From contig NC_089184.1 in assembly GCF_947507565.1 (NCBI RefSeq), positions 2,232,001-2,296,000 of the forward strand: 64,000 bases of DNA, written 5' to 3'. Below are positions 52,128 to 62,944 of this stretch, one piece after another. The DNA is from Oscarella lobularis (Eukaryota; Porifera; Homoscleromorpha; Homosclerophorida; Oscarellidae). The notes below the pieces were generated by a model. It did not search any database, was not told the DNA's origin, and saw only the letters and a list, made by a program, of their open reading frames with translations. A program made the position numbers and the translations under genes. Each line of letters opens with the position of its first letter. The first letter of the stretch is position 1.

Positions 52128-52691
52128 ATGTCGTCAATTGAGCCTTACAGCTTCGAACCGCGGCATGAAAGACCCGATTCTCAATACAGTGACGATTTTC
52201 TCCCTTCTATTTTGGATCAGAGCAGCGTCAGTAGCGTAACCGACATTAATACGGTTGATCGTCTTTCGTTTAGGGCGTGGTGCACTTGCTACCGGTGCCA
52301 CATTATGCCGTCTGAGCGAGAGTGCCGTTGTTGTCGAGAGGAAAACGCACTTGACTGGAAGATGTATGGTCTGCAGTGCATTACAGACCATAAAAATTTC
52401 GAAGCAGTCTGTCTCAACGTCGACGTTCTGAGGAAAGCTGTTGTGAGCATGAACGACGTCAGAAGAGGCGACATTACGGAGCCTTTGTCTAACAGGTATG
52501 CAGCGGTGTAACACTAGTCAACCCTACTGACTCTTCTTAGACTACTAAGGCTAACTGCGTATCGACAGTTTACGTATTGGGTCCACGAACGACTTGGACG
52601 AGGAGTCCGAATTTGCCTCCCATCGTGTGTTGTAGTCGTTATAAGAAGGAAGTTTCTGGAAGAAAGTGGCCAATACGTCGGCTTTCAATGA
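52128..52691 (+). CDS. P2X7-like C-terminal zinc-domain protein, two exons, intact
   Basis: Exon 1 (52128-52495) and exon 2 (52541-52691) join in frame across a 45-bp GT-AG intron (52496-52540), giving 172 aa with no stops. After an acidic N-terminal region (MSSIEPYSFEPRHERPDS) comes the domain found at the C-terminus of the P2X7 receptor and in many free-standing invertebrate proteins: WCTCYRCHIMPSERECRCCR, LQCITDHKNFEAVCLN. After the junction come LTAYRQFTYWVHERLG, RICLPSCVVVVIRR and GQYVGFQ before TGA. The Cys spacing should bind zinc. There are no channel segments, so this is a soluble relative. Whether host or transposon cargo is unknown. Confidence 0.85.
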
Positions 52692-52699
52692 GTGATTTT

Positions 52700-53070
52700 G
52701 ACTGTTGGACCCTCAAACAGTCATTGACGATCGACCAATTACTTTTCGTCCAATATGCCCTCATCTGCTGAACGACGACTTCTGTAATCTTGATACGTCG
52801 CCAGTGGACTAGTCAAAGTCGGGCTAAGTTTCACCTTATCTCTGCTTTCTTGAGGTGTGATAGTAGAAGAAAAGGTCAGACTTTAGGCCTTTTCCCAAAT
52901 TGTGGCATGCCACAGGCCACCCGTTTTGAAAGGCTTTCAGCGAGCAATCCTTACCAAGATTTTCGTGCATGACACTGAAAAAGCATTCGACGTCATCGGT
53001 AGAGCTAGACCGAGGATTTCAGGGCCACAATCGGCGTTTAGGCGACGTCGGAACTCTGTGCTTTTGATCT
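52700..53070 (-). pseudogene. Degraded transposon-associated ORF (TDDVECFFSV motif)
   Basis: The minus strand reads SSSTDDVECFFSVMHENLGK, then AFQNGWPVACHNLGKGLKSD and LFFYYHTSRKQR, followed by several stops. I remember similar TDDVE-FFSV blocks from repetitive invertebrate proteins but cannot name the family. It converges on the P2X7-like gene. Confidence 0.35.
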
Positions 53071-53099
53071 TACAGTTGACAGCAATAAGATTTTCTCTA

Positions 53100-54060
53100 C
53101 TGAATTCAAGGACGTTTGTCCAAAGTCTAGAATTTTCTTATGAAGCGAACAATGTGGCGCACTTTTCATACCCATTCACTTTTAAAGTTGAAAAGTCGCC
53201 AAGGCATTAAAATATGGCTTCATGTCCAGAATAATCTGTTCTTATCATTCCCCTTTAAAGAATGAGGCATCGTGGAATATTCCTCTAATAAGCTGATTTC
53301 AAAGGTGAATTGAATGCTTTTGTTAAACTGTTCAGCTGTGACAGGAAATCATTCCCTTCTTCTTTTGTACGTGTTCTGATCATGAAAATGTCATGTATGT
53401 ATTGCTTACCATAAATGCGGTTTTTCGGTTATGTTTACATGAGTTCTTTTTCAAATCTGCCTATAGAACAATGGATCTCTTTTTAATTGTCAATTTATCT
53501 CTTGGTTTTTCATTTTTTCTTTGTTCTTTGTGGCTGGCAATTGTCCACCGAATGAGCAAAAGTTCAGTAAAGTATGATTTGCTTACTTTCTGCAGACCAG
53601 CAGCAAGAACTTCCTGACAAAGTGATTAGCAAAACGTCGTATAACAGTGAACAACTCAAACAACTAACTGTCGATGGCAAAGGCGTATTATGACAGAAGA
53701 TTAATAAGTAATTTACGAGCACGTTGTATCTCTTATTACCGAAAACCGAGGCGGTGGCAACGGAAAAAAATAATTTAATTATTTGGCATTGCATTAGGAA
53801 AAATGCATTCAAAAAGAAAAATCGCCTTACCCACAGCAAGCAGCGGAATTGCAGACAAAACTTCTTCCAAACGGTCGCACAGTTCACTCTGTATTCCAAT
53901 CGAAACAGTACTTCGATTTCAATTTTAATGACGGATTGTCACAAATGAGCAAGCTGACCGACGTTAGAGTTGCAGAAGAAAAGGCGAGAGACAGACGCTT
54001 CTGAGTTAAACTTTTTATATATCAAGATTTTTTCTTTCTTGATTTTGCTGCAGAGCGTTT
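53100..54060. other. Relic sequence related to 56370-56480
   Basis: The stretch AGAATAATCTGTTC...GGAATATT...TAAGCTGATTT (53228-53310) recurs at 56380-56465. Both appear to be parts of the same Penelope-like relic family. No intact gene. Confidence 0.45.
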
Positions 54061-54070
54061 TCGAGACAGT

Positions 54071-54367
54071 GTGGCCAAAGTTGGTGGAGAAAGACCTTTT
54101 CTATTTCAAATTTTCATGCGCCACACCTTTTCGGGCATTCTTCTAAATCGGTCGTCGCCGAAAGAACTTCGCAACAAAATGTATTTAGAAAATTTTCCAA
54201 CTTATCGAGTTTCAAAAATCAGCGATGGAGTAATGCTAGTTGGACCAAGCGGCAGCGGTAAGAACACGGCTGGGTCCGTGCTGTTTGTCGCACACCAGCG
54301 ACTGGGAGTTGAAATTTCCTCCCACAATATCTATCCAAAGGTCGCATCAAGCATTGCCTCGCCATGA
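54071..54367 (+). pseudogene. Dynein-heavy-chain-like P-loop fragment
   Basis: A 98-residue open frame contains SDGVMLVGPSGSGKNTA followed by GSVLFVAHQRLGVEISSHN and IYPKVASS. The layout GVMxVGPSGSGK-T-A...VLxxALxRL...G...IDPKA is that of a dynein heavy chain AAA unit, with Asn where Ser/Thr should follow the Walker Lys. The first 55 residues are not recognised. A normal nucleotide-binding site is thus lost. It may be a captured exon. Confidence 0.45.
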
Positions 54368-54525
54368 CCATAAACAAAACACAAGGTCAAACTGTCAAAG
54401 TGACAGGGTGGCAGACACATAAAAATGTTTTACAGACGAAAAATTTTACTTCGGTTGCAGTCAAATGTCCAGGTCAAACGGAAATATTCATATCTGCGGT
54501 GACGACTATCAGAAAGTCCTCTGCT
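54340..54525 (+). pseudogene. Pif1/Helitron helicase motif VI fragment
   Basis: Overlapping the end of the preceding frame, LAMTINKTQGQTVKVTG matches the AMTINKxQGQT box near the C-terminus of Pif1-type helicases, including Helitron helicases. A degraded KNVFTDEKFYFG-like segment follows, as expected for the motif after it. Confidence 0.65.
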
Positions 54526-54785
54526 AACATACTTATCTGTGTTCGCATCTATCTGTTTATCTTTCTAGTTTTTTCTTGTCTGTGTTTGCATCTGTGTGTT
54601 TGTCTGTGGATCTTCTGCCTCTGTTGCATTGCCTGCATGAGTCTGTCTCCGTATCTGCGTGTATATGTACTTTCTGCCTATTTGTCTCTGCATCTGCATG
54701 TGTGTTTATGTGTTGTTTCTGCCTCTGCATCTGTCTGTGTGTCTGTATAGTTTCTGTGTAGATTCTACCTCTGTCTGCACAGCCA
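54525..54785. repeat. TCTG/TGCATCTG-rich low-complexity sequence
   Basis: Short imperfect repeats of CTGTGTTTGCATCTG and TCTGCCTCTG over about 260 bases. Open in one frame, but only because of composition. Confidence 0.75.
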
Positions 54786-54909
54786 ATAGGTATCCTAACC
54801 TAACCTGTGCTGCATTTACTCAACGAACACTAAATATTGAAATAGAGATAAAGTCGCAAGTGAACGTCAAGGGATAATACGCGACTGTGATGCTCCGGCC
54901 GATTCCGCT

Positions 54910-55070
54910 CTCTCCATGGAACGACTCAACGAACGAACGGACGGCTACGGGTCGAACGAACGGACGGCAACGGGTCGTATTCGCAGCTCTCGTTAGAACG
55001 AATCGCCGACAAATGAACGGACGGCAACGCGCCCGTCTTCTAGCAGCTCTCGTTAGTTTCAACGGACAGT
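54910..55070. repeat. Direct repeats GAACGGACGGCAACG / AGCTCTCGTTAG
   Basis: Two to three imperfect ~65-bp units, each with a GAACGGACGGCAACG word and ending in GCAGCTCTCGTTAG. Confidence 0.75.
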
Positions 55071-55079
55071 AGCTCGGAA

Positions 55080-55694
55080 TCATCCCCAGCTTCTGAGGAT
55101 TCAAAATAATATGGTCCGAAATTTAATACAAAATTGCAGTTTTTGAGCGTTTCTTCCGTTGGTATAAGAGCTTTAGTAAAAAGAGCATGCTAGATTTTTC
55201 AATTGTTATTTCCTGTTAAAAGAACCTTTAGACACGACTGCAAAGAAAGCTTGTGTTGAATTGGGACGCTATCAACGGTGACCGTCGGTTCGGTTACGTA
55301 TTTCGAAAGCTATACTGTTGAGAAACAAGTAATCGATACGAAGAGGACTGTTGCTGCTGCCAACCAATCGTAACAACATTAGAAAAGTTTTAAGAAACGA
55401 TGAATTGCTTTAATGTTTTAATGAAAGCCTTAAAGCAACGTATTTTTACAGGATATATATATTGTTTTTGAATAAAAAAAGTTAATTTCAATTTTATAAT
55501 ACCATATTTCTGTATTTTGACCAATAGTGCAAGTCCTGCTTGTTGAACGGCAGATTTTGCACTTACGTGATTAAAGACTCAGAACAAGTACCTGGTTTAG
55601 GTTCTTTCGGGTCTATTTCAAATTAAACTGTATTCAATGCAATTACTCAATAACAATTTTACCGTGCTTTTACCAGTAGCGCAAGCTCTGCTTT
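55080..55694. other. No gene recognised
   Basis: AT-rich. AGCAAGCTCTGC...GCAGAGCTCGCAC and CAAGTCCTGCTTG words recur around 55525 and 55680, possibly part of the following relic. Confidence 0.4.
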
Positions 55695-56470
55695 TCAAAC
55701 TGCAGAGCTCGCACTTACTCGAGAACAATTATCCCGAACCATTTTAGTGATTGAACGATCAGTCCATGCTCTCTCACTTTTGCTGCCTTGTAATATATTA
55801 TTGGAGGACGTCAAGCAAAGGCATACATTACTATTAAAATAAAATTTTGGTAATGGCGTTATTCGTGGTTCAATGTTTGGGAATTTTGTTTTCACTGCTG
55901 TGACGTTGGCTTGGGAGTTTGGCAAGAACTTATTTGGGGCCAATTTCTTTGTCATATTAATAGGTAAACGTAATGGATTTGATAAGATTCTATTAAGGGT
56001 TTCATCTGTTTCAACATCTTCCAAGCATTCCTTGATATTTTTGAAAAATGGTTGAACCATTGGTTGTATGTGGTGACCATAGTAAGAGGGATATTTTTCC
56101 TTTGCATGTTTTTTTAATTTCTGGATTCACTAGACAATTTTCTAAGTATTTCTTGACGGTTTTAGATTCGCCATTCTTTGGAGAAGGCGTTTTAGATGTT
56201 CTCGTTTAAACAATCTTTCTGCAAATGCTGTTTTATGGGTTTTGTTTTTGAAGCTGTTCTAAGGAATCTAAGGAATCTGTTTAATTCTTCTCTGATAAAA
56301 GCTATTTTCAATTTGTAAATAGAATTAGTTATATTTTACACACCTAAATTTGTTCGTAGATTCGAAATAAGTCTATGTGAAGAATAATCTGTTCGTATAT
56401 TTTTCCTTTTTAGACAGAGGAATTGTGGAATATTGCCTTTGATTAGCTGATTTTAAAAGTGAAATTAAGG
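55695..56470 (-). pseudogene. Penelope-like element relic, C-terminal linker region
   Basis: A minus-strand frame (55695-56060) reads FFKNIKECLEDVETDETLNR, then PINMTKKLAPNKFLPN and a region with WTDRSITKMVRDN. The upstream part (56060-56470) shows HRLISNLRTNL in pieces. The arrangement is compatible with the region after the reverse transcriptase of Penelope-like elements, but no motif is diagnostic. Confidence 0.35.
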
Positions 56471-56734
56471 TGGCGGAGGTGCTCATAAGGCCTCAAAAAG
56501 TATAAAAAATAAAACAGGCTAAAAAATAATTTCAGTTATATGCTATCCCTTCGCCCACTCGTGTGCTCGGTCGTCGCGAGGGAACGTCTGTTGTGTCCGT
56601 CCAAAGAGAAGGTCTCGAACTAACGCGCGCTACTGCACAGAAAAGTGGTATCTTTCGTCGATTTTTATGCATTGGATATTTTTTCAAGTAAGTTAGGTAA
56701 TACATAATGTAATGCAGAAGTATAGTTTTGACTA

Positions 56735-58653
56735 CCGTAAAGTCGCCATTAAAAGCCGCGGCTGAAGTCAATAGTAGCCGCACTTTTTCTGCGGCTACAA
56801 TTCAAGAGCGGCTTTTATTCGCGGGCGGGCTATACGTTAGGCAATCGCCATAGCGGACACAGAAATCATTGCATGTTTGGCTGAATTATGTGTTCGCCTA
56901 TCCAAGCAGAAAAGCAAAGAGTAACTACCGGCAGACTACTTTAATTCAACTACCGTATTCGTGCTGTTACTGTTACGTTAGTCTTCTGCAAAGTCATCTT
57001 CATTGTCATCATCGTCAGACTCTGAAGCAGAATCTGAATCTGCTGTTTCTTCCTCGGCGCAGTTGCCTTTATCGTGTCCTGCCAGAAAAAGAGCCGATTG
57101 CTCAAGCTCATCCTCTTGGCCCATATCGCCGCCGTCGATGCCACTTTCAAGTTCGTGTGGTGCCAAAGGATAGCCAAAAAGCCGCTGTAAATCATCTTGA
57201 CCGTTTTCTGCTGGGTGTCCCTTTTTGAAGCAGGTGATACTTTCCGCTGTTGCACCCGGCACCTGGCCGCAGCATTCAAAGGATTTCGCAATTATCTCTG
57301 AGCTGACGCTGCTCCAGGCTTGGACAATCATATTGCAAAGGTGCGTTTTTGTGACAGCACGAATATTTCCGGCCTTGGTATACGACTTGTCGCCGTTCTC
57401 CAGCCAGTCGTCGTACTGCTCGCGCATGCTAGATTTGAAAACCTTGTCCAAGACACATCCGGTGCCTGGATAAGGCCGGTACAACCAGCAGGAACTACAA
57501 CTAAATGAATTTTTAACTTTGTCCTTTCCTCATCGACGGCTGGGCAAATATGGCATCTGTAAGAGTCCCAAATAAGTAGCCTTTGAGAAAAAGCTAATGC
57601 ACCCATAACGCGTCGAAGCCAATTTATAGTTAGATTGGTATTAAACCAGCCGTTGTCACTAAACGCGACAACAAGATCCCGCCTCGTCTTCAATTCACGA
57701 TCTTCGACGGTCTTGCCCTTGCCTTTGAAGACAACGTAAGGCAGTTTCTTTAATCCGTTAGCTGCAGCCGATAGAGCACGTTTTGCTTGTCGTGCCCTGT
57801 GCTCATTAACGACACTGACTTAGCCCCAACGAAATCTACTGTTCTAGTACTGACAGCGTCATACCAAACAGCAGTTTCATCCATTGAATAGATGCTGCGT
57901 AATTCGCGTTCGGGGTGATCGTGGAAATAGCTTTTCATGTACGAGAGGAAGCTGAGTAACTTTGGCACTAAAGCCAACGGCGCCCTTTGACTTTGATGAG
58001 TTTTTATCCTAGCTGCTAAGCGGAATCGCTTCAAAAAGTTTTGGCACCAACCTGAGCTCCCTTCAAACGGCTTCTCGCCGTTGGCTTCTTCGTGCATCTT
58101 TTTAGCCTGTTTTTAATTGGCTTGCGAGTAACACGTCGCCTGCATTGGCGCATCAATACGATCCACTGAAAGAGACGCTTTTCGAGTTCCTGAAATGGCA
58201 CGTGACTCCCGCCTCCACTGCGTCTTGATCATGTTTCCCTTCGAACTGTTTTGGTTTTTGCTTCTGCTAACAAATCATCGTTTTTATTTCGCCAGCGTCT
58301 TACAAGACTCTCATCGAGAGCGTGCTTTCGAGCGACAGCGCGATTCGAGGACTTCTTCGCTTCTGCCACAACGGCCTGCTTGTACGTGAGAGTATACTTC
58401 TTTCGTTTCGAAGGAGGTTCCGACATTGGAAAAGGATTTGAAGAGCGCTGAAGGAAAAAATGCAAAAGTCGAAGATACGCAAGGTCAGATGTTGTTGCGA
58501 CAGATGGAAAGTCCCGAATAGAAGCCGGGTCTCCAATAAAACCCCCGGGTAGTATTTAGGGGCGGCTTTTATGAAAAATTTATAGCCGAAATTAGCGGCT
58601 TCTATTCGAGAGCGGATTTTATTCGCGGGTGGCTTTTAATGGCGACTTTACGG
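56735..58653 (-). mobile_element. Tigger/pogo element 3 (POGK-like), TA duplication
   Basis: Perfect 23-bp inverted ends (CCGTAAAGTCGCCATTAAAA, then GCC) at 56735-56757 and 58631-58653, flanked by TA (56733-56734, 58654-58655). Inside each end, GAGCGG(C/A)TTTTATTCGCGGG words recur as subterminal repeats. The 1919-bp element carries one transposase gene on the minus strand. Its ends differ from those of elements 1 and 2. Confidence 0.95.
56978..58426 (-). pseudogene. POGK/Tigger-like transposase, frameshifted
   Basis: ATG 58426 opens MSEPPSKRKKYTLTYKQAVV, with a helix-turn-helix RAVARKHALDESLVRRW. After a break, the second DNA-binding unit GSSGWCQNFLKRFRLAARIK and the core follow: Asp in SMDETAVWYD (about 57875). 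Next come VVAFSDNGWFNTNLTINWLR, Asp in LLIWDSYRCH (about 57565), and a GLIQAPDVSWTR block at about 57470, where the third Asp lies. The C-terminus has YDDWLENGDKSYTKAGNIR and SFECCGQVPG, ending in an acidic tail. Three or more frame breaks. No HIRAN partner and no PIP box are seen. Confidence 0.8.
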
Positions 58654-58789
58654 TAATGAATTTTCTTGTCGACTTCGTTTCGCCGTTTTGACGCGTCTCG
58701 CATCGAACGCTTCGAGAATCGCCGCCCACTCGACATTGACGATCGGCCGCTAGAAAAAGGTAGGCTATATGTGTATAAACAGGTAATAG

Positions 58790-59275
58790 GGCATACCTCA
58801 CTGGTCGTGGGACCGCGAGCGACGGGATCCGCTCGATCTTGGACGTCTTTGGGGTATAGACCCCGAAGTACGGTCTTTACGGCTGCGGGAAAAGAGTACG
58901 TTCACCCGCCCTTTGCGAACACGCCACCCGTGACGCTTTCGCGTCCTAGCCCTGCCCCGTACTGTAGAAAAAGACGCATTTATATCACTATCGATCGAAC
59001 GAGAGAGCGAGCGATCGGGTCGCGTAAAAAACTCACCCACATCGCGTTCTGAGCGCCAAATACGCTCTTGCGGGCCGTTTTTTCCGGTTTCGGGTCTGCC
59101 GTTGCGTTTTTTCATCTTCGCTGCTGACTGCTTAGCTGTCAGCAGCGTCTTGAGCTTCTCCGGGAGTTCAAAGCTAGATAAATGAAAAACTGTTCTTTAT
59201 AGTTCTTTACGGTTCGAACGTCGCTTACTCAGCGGCGTGGCATTCTCCTTCGAATATTTGGAGCGATCCGTCGAT
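58790..59275 (-). pseudogene. Broken paralog of the four-exon unknown gene
   Basis: Exon 2 counterpart: FELPEKLKTLLTAKQSAAKM, then KKRNGRP, between a CTAG acceptor (59175) and a GTGAGT donor (about 59030). Exon 3 counterpart: YGAGLGRESVTGGVF, then AAVKTVLRGLYPKDVQDRAD and ARGPTTSE followed by GTATGC. Exon 1 counterpart: LQIFEGECHAA before GTAAGC (about 59225). Every splice position matches the gene at 50298-50931. A TGA interrupts exon 3 and the end of exon 2 is off frame by one, so this copy is damaged. Confidence 0.65.
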
Positions 59276-59507
59276 TTTTTTTCACTTTCTGTCTTATGAA
59301 TGAATGTGTAAACGAATAAAGTGCTTCATCTTTCTATGGCTTTTGGCAAATGCGGTTTCTTCTAAGTTGATACAATTTCATCAAGCAACCAACCATCGTT
59401 CGTCCTTTGTTACAATTGTAACCAATTGTTAGACTATTGTTAGCAATTGTTGCACCAATCAGCGTCCCTATTACGGTGGCCCTGGAGTGCCATTTTCTTG
59501 CCTAGAA

Positions 59508-59850
59508 CAACTTGACATTAAACTTTAAACGAGATGGGGTTTAGGCTTCTTGACATTGAACGAGATGGGGTTTAGGCATCTTGACATTGAACAAGATGGA
59601 CTTAGGCATCTTTACATTGAACAAGATAGCATTGGCATCTTTACATTGAACAAGAGAGCATTGGCATCTTGACATTGAACGAGATGGGGTTTAGGCATTT
59701 TGACATTGAACGAGATGGAGGTTAGGCATCTTGACCTTGAACAAGATAGCATTGGCATCTTGACATTGAACGAGATGGGGTTTAGGCATCTTGACATTGA
59801 ACGAGATGGACTTAGGCATCTTTACATTGAACAAGATGGACTTGGCCATT
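59508..59850. repeat. 31-bp minisatellite, about eleven units
   Basis: Units CTTGACATTGAACGAGATGG followed by GGTTTAGGCAT or by a shorter TCTTAGGCAT/AGCATTGGCAT variant of 29 bases. Two unit types alternate, showing internal reshuffling. Confidence 0.9.
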
Positions 59851-60049
59851 CCACTTAAAATTGAACGATACCCGATGCGTTTTCGACAATTTTTTTCTTT
59901 TATTGTAAACACCTTGCAGTCAACTGTGAACTTTCAAATCATGCTTAATAATCATAAAAGCGCTTCGAACACCGCGCAAAATGATTAATCGCTATATTAG
60001 TCCAGAAAACTTCGACATCGGCGAGTGGAAAAGCTTCTTCAATCATCAA

Positions 60050-61793
60050 TCAATCGTCGTCGACGTCATGGTTCTCGTCACCCGGCATCTCACTGGCAAT
60101 GACTTCGGACATTGCCTCTGCAGTTGGCCGATTGGCGCTGTTTAGCGAAAAGCATGGGCTGCGGACCTCCATGCGCCACTGAGGCAAGTCTGCAAGTGGA
60201 GGCCCCAGTGGGCGCCTGCCTCCGCAGCCCATAACTCTTCCCATGATTTCCGCGTCATTCATGCCACCGTAGATGGGCTTCCGCTCTATCATCTCTACGA
60301 TAATAACCCCGACAGCCCACATATCGGCCAAGGCTGTTTTGGCGATTGTGGCGTCATACATTTCAGGGGCCATGTACGACACAGTTCCCCTCTTCCCGAC
60401 GCACGTTCGTAGCGTTTGTTTGGCGATCATCGACATGCCCATGTCGCAAAGTTTCGCAACACCCGACGTTCCATCGATCTAGACAATCCCTTCACAAAAT
60501 TTGAAGCCAAAGAAGAACAACAGTCTTACAAGAATGTTAGACGGCTTGACATCGAAATGAATTATCTTCATACCATGCATGTACGCAAGTCCCACGCAGA
60601 TTTCTTGAGCAATAGATTTCTTCTTTGACTGCGGGAGCGCCTACAAAGCAAGAATATTTATTATGACATGAGAATAAATTTATACAAACCTTGGAATGGT
60701 CAAACAACAAAATTTTCCCAACGATGAGCCAGGAACAAGTTCTGTGATGAGGATAATACCGTCAGCGTGATCGACGTAGCCAAAAAATCGCACAATATTT
60801 GGATGGGTCAGCACACTAATAGAAAATCAGATTTTTCTCATTAAAAAATCAATGATATTTACTTACGCTAAGATTTCGGCTTCCTTTCTGGCATCTACCG
60901 AATTTGACTGAATCGTGACTACTTTTGCCGCAACAGTCGCCTTTTTATACGTTGCTCTAAAAACGGCTCCAAAGGCCAATGGGATTTTTATCCAGCGTAA
61001 CGTCATTTCTGTCTGCAAAGACAAAAAAAAACAAAGGCAATAACGAATTACTTACCAATTTTGAGTGCAAGGCAATTCATGACTCCCGCCGCTGACTGAT
61101 GAAGAGCGTTTCAGGCGGTATGACACTTCGCTGTCAATCTGAACAACTAGATTGTTGCCCTCTTCGTGGTCACTTTCACAAATGTTCAACACTCTCTTCC
61201 TCGAGTCGCCAGCCTTGGGCAGGACTACACCAAAATGTCATAATAAGTACCTAGAGCCTCAATGACGAAAATTGTGTACTTGATTTCCCTCTGTGAGCTT
61301 TGGCTTTGCCTCTTGAAGATGTAAGTGGCATGCCGTCACTTACATCGTCCCCAGAGCCGCCGACGGCCATAACGTCCATAACTTCTATTTCCAACCGTAA
61401 ATAAAAATAGAGGATATCGTGTTTTATGAGTTAAACCTTTGTGTGGAGTAGCATATATAAGTGGAATTTTCTTGGAATAGTGTAGTTTGAAAACTCCCAG
61501 AGAGAATGGTTCTGATTTTTCCTTAATTGGATTAATAATTTTTTCAGATAGACGAGTGTTCTTTCTCTGCACGACTTGGAAAAGCATAAAATCTACAGAG
61601 TACAAAGAGACGAAAAAATATGATTTTGACTACACCGAAACTTTGCTATACCTGAGAAATAGGTGTCTCCTCCACCTTCTCTAGCAATCTCGGCAAAGAA
61701 AACGGTCCAAGCCTTTTTCTTCGAATCCTCATACGTAGCGGAGGCTAGTATGTGAAATGTGTGGATAAGCACGTCATCGATTGCTCCTTCCAT
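60050..61793 (-). CDS. Protein kinase (TKL-like), seven exons
   Basis: Exons 61652-61793, 61280-61384, 61056-61224, 60867-61012, 60690-60815, 60530-60640 and 60050-60478 give about 408 aa. ATG 61793 opens MEGAIDDVLIHTFHILASAT. Kinase landmarks: glycine loop PLAFGAVFRA; ATP Lys in VAAKVV; helix C Glu in KEAEIL; VLTHPNIVRFFGY; LITELVPGSSLG; catalytic loop IIHFDVKPSNIL (HFD for HRD); CDMGMS for DFG; YMAPEM; ADMWAVGVIIVEM; ANRPTAEAM. It ends in an acidic tail. The splice between exons 3 and 4 creates a TGA and exon 5 holds one extra base near the A4T4 run, so either two errors or recent damage. Best host-gene candidate in the window. Confidence 0.8.
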
Positions 61794-62940
61794 GACAAAG
61801 AGATCTAGGATTTAACGCAGTGGATTGTATCATCAATTATACAAATCGGGTTAGGCAGATACAAAGATCAAATTGCAGACATTTTAATCCTTTTCTTTCA
61901 AGTTGAACGTATCGAAAGTCTACAAGGACGTCAGAAGAAAATCTAGATACTTATCTAAACATTGACTTTTATTTCTCTAAAGAAGACTATGTTGAAGCCG
62001 CAGCAACACGTATGTCGTTGTAATTTACGTCTTTACTATATTGATTACCTATCTCTTTTCATATTATATTTCTACATTAGCTAGTTCGCATTTCTAATTT
62101 TTTAAATTGTTTTAGATGATTATTAAAATTGTATTTGGCAGTGATATTATCAAAATTTTCAACATTGGAAGATACTTTCTCCAAGGAGTACACTGCGTTG
62201 ACGAAATTAGTAGAGTATAGGTACGAGATTGATGCTCAATTGTGTACGCAATTTTTTTTACATTTAGACGCAACCATCTAGGTGCAAAACAAAGTCAGGA
62301 GATGTATTTTTTGACTGTGACAATTTTCACAATCAAGCGATAAACACCAAAACTGCGTTTTATTCGAGGGCAGTCACAGGAAAGTTTTCCAAAGCTATTC
62401 GACGTTTTTTTCGAAGTTTTTGCATGAATGTCGATTTGTCACGTGTCCCGGGAGTAGACCCCGGCGTGATTAAAGCAAATGTGGCAGAAGGTATTTAGGT
62501 CAGAATTATGTACATTTATCGTTGGCAAATTTAGAAAAAAATTAAATTTTTTGTTCTTGGAGATTACGAGTTTCCTTCACGAATGTATGGAATTTCTGGT
62601 GCTTTTCGTACTCCAATTGTTGTTACTAGATGTATCTTGTAATAGTCTAAACGTTATCAGAACGCCGTCCCTGTTTGTGGTGGCACATCACAAAGAAAGA
62701 GGCACAAGTTTCACTAGAAAGAAGAGAGAAGTTTGCTACGCCTCCTTGCTACGTAAGAGCGTGACTACAATCAATTTGCAGCGGCTGGTTCAAACATCAA
62801 AAAGGCGAAAGACTTAAAAACGTTATAACGCTGACTTTGCTAGACGTCGAAGTTGACCATGTAAAGCTTAACCCCGATATAAAGCTATAGTACTGATTTA
62901 TTTATTTAGGCCACTGTACCCGCTCTTCACATAAGCTTAG
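61794..62940. other. No gene recognised
   Basis: AT-rich. An open plus-strand frame at 62479-62817 lacks any family resemblance and is probably chance. The stretch upstream of 61793 should contain the kinase promoter, but no element is recognisable. Confidence 0.5.
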
Positions 62941-62944
62941 GCAT

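Noticed and set aside
54240-54300. Walker A block as part of the Helitron helicase
   Set aside because: The flanking residues fit a dynein AAA unit better than the Helitron P-loop, and the Pif1 motif lies in another frame.
54525-54785. Cys-rich secreted protein (128-aa ORF)
   Set aside because: The Cys/Leu content comes from TCTG/TGTC low-complexity repeats.
58666-59115. Overlapping 128-aa plus and 105-aa minus ORFs as independent genes
   Set aside because: The region is explained by exons 2 and 3 of the broken paralog on the minus strand; the long frames result from its GC-rich, Arg-rich coding sequence.
62479-62817. 112-aa hydrophobic ORF as a membrane protein gene
   Set aside because: AT-rich composition gives many Leu/Phe codons; no start context, homology or neighbour supports it.
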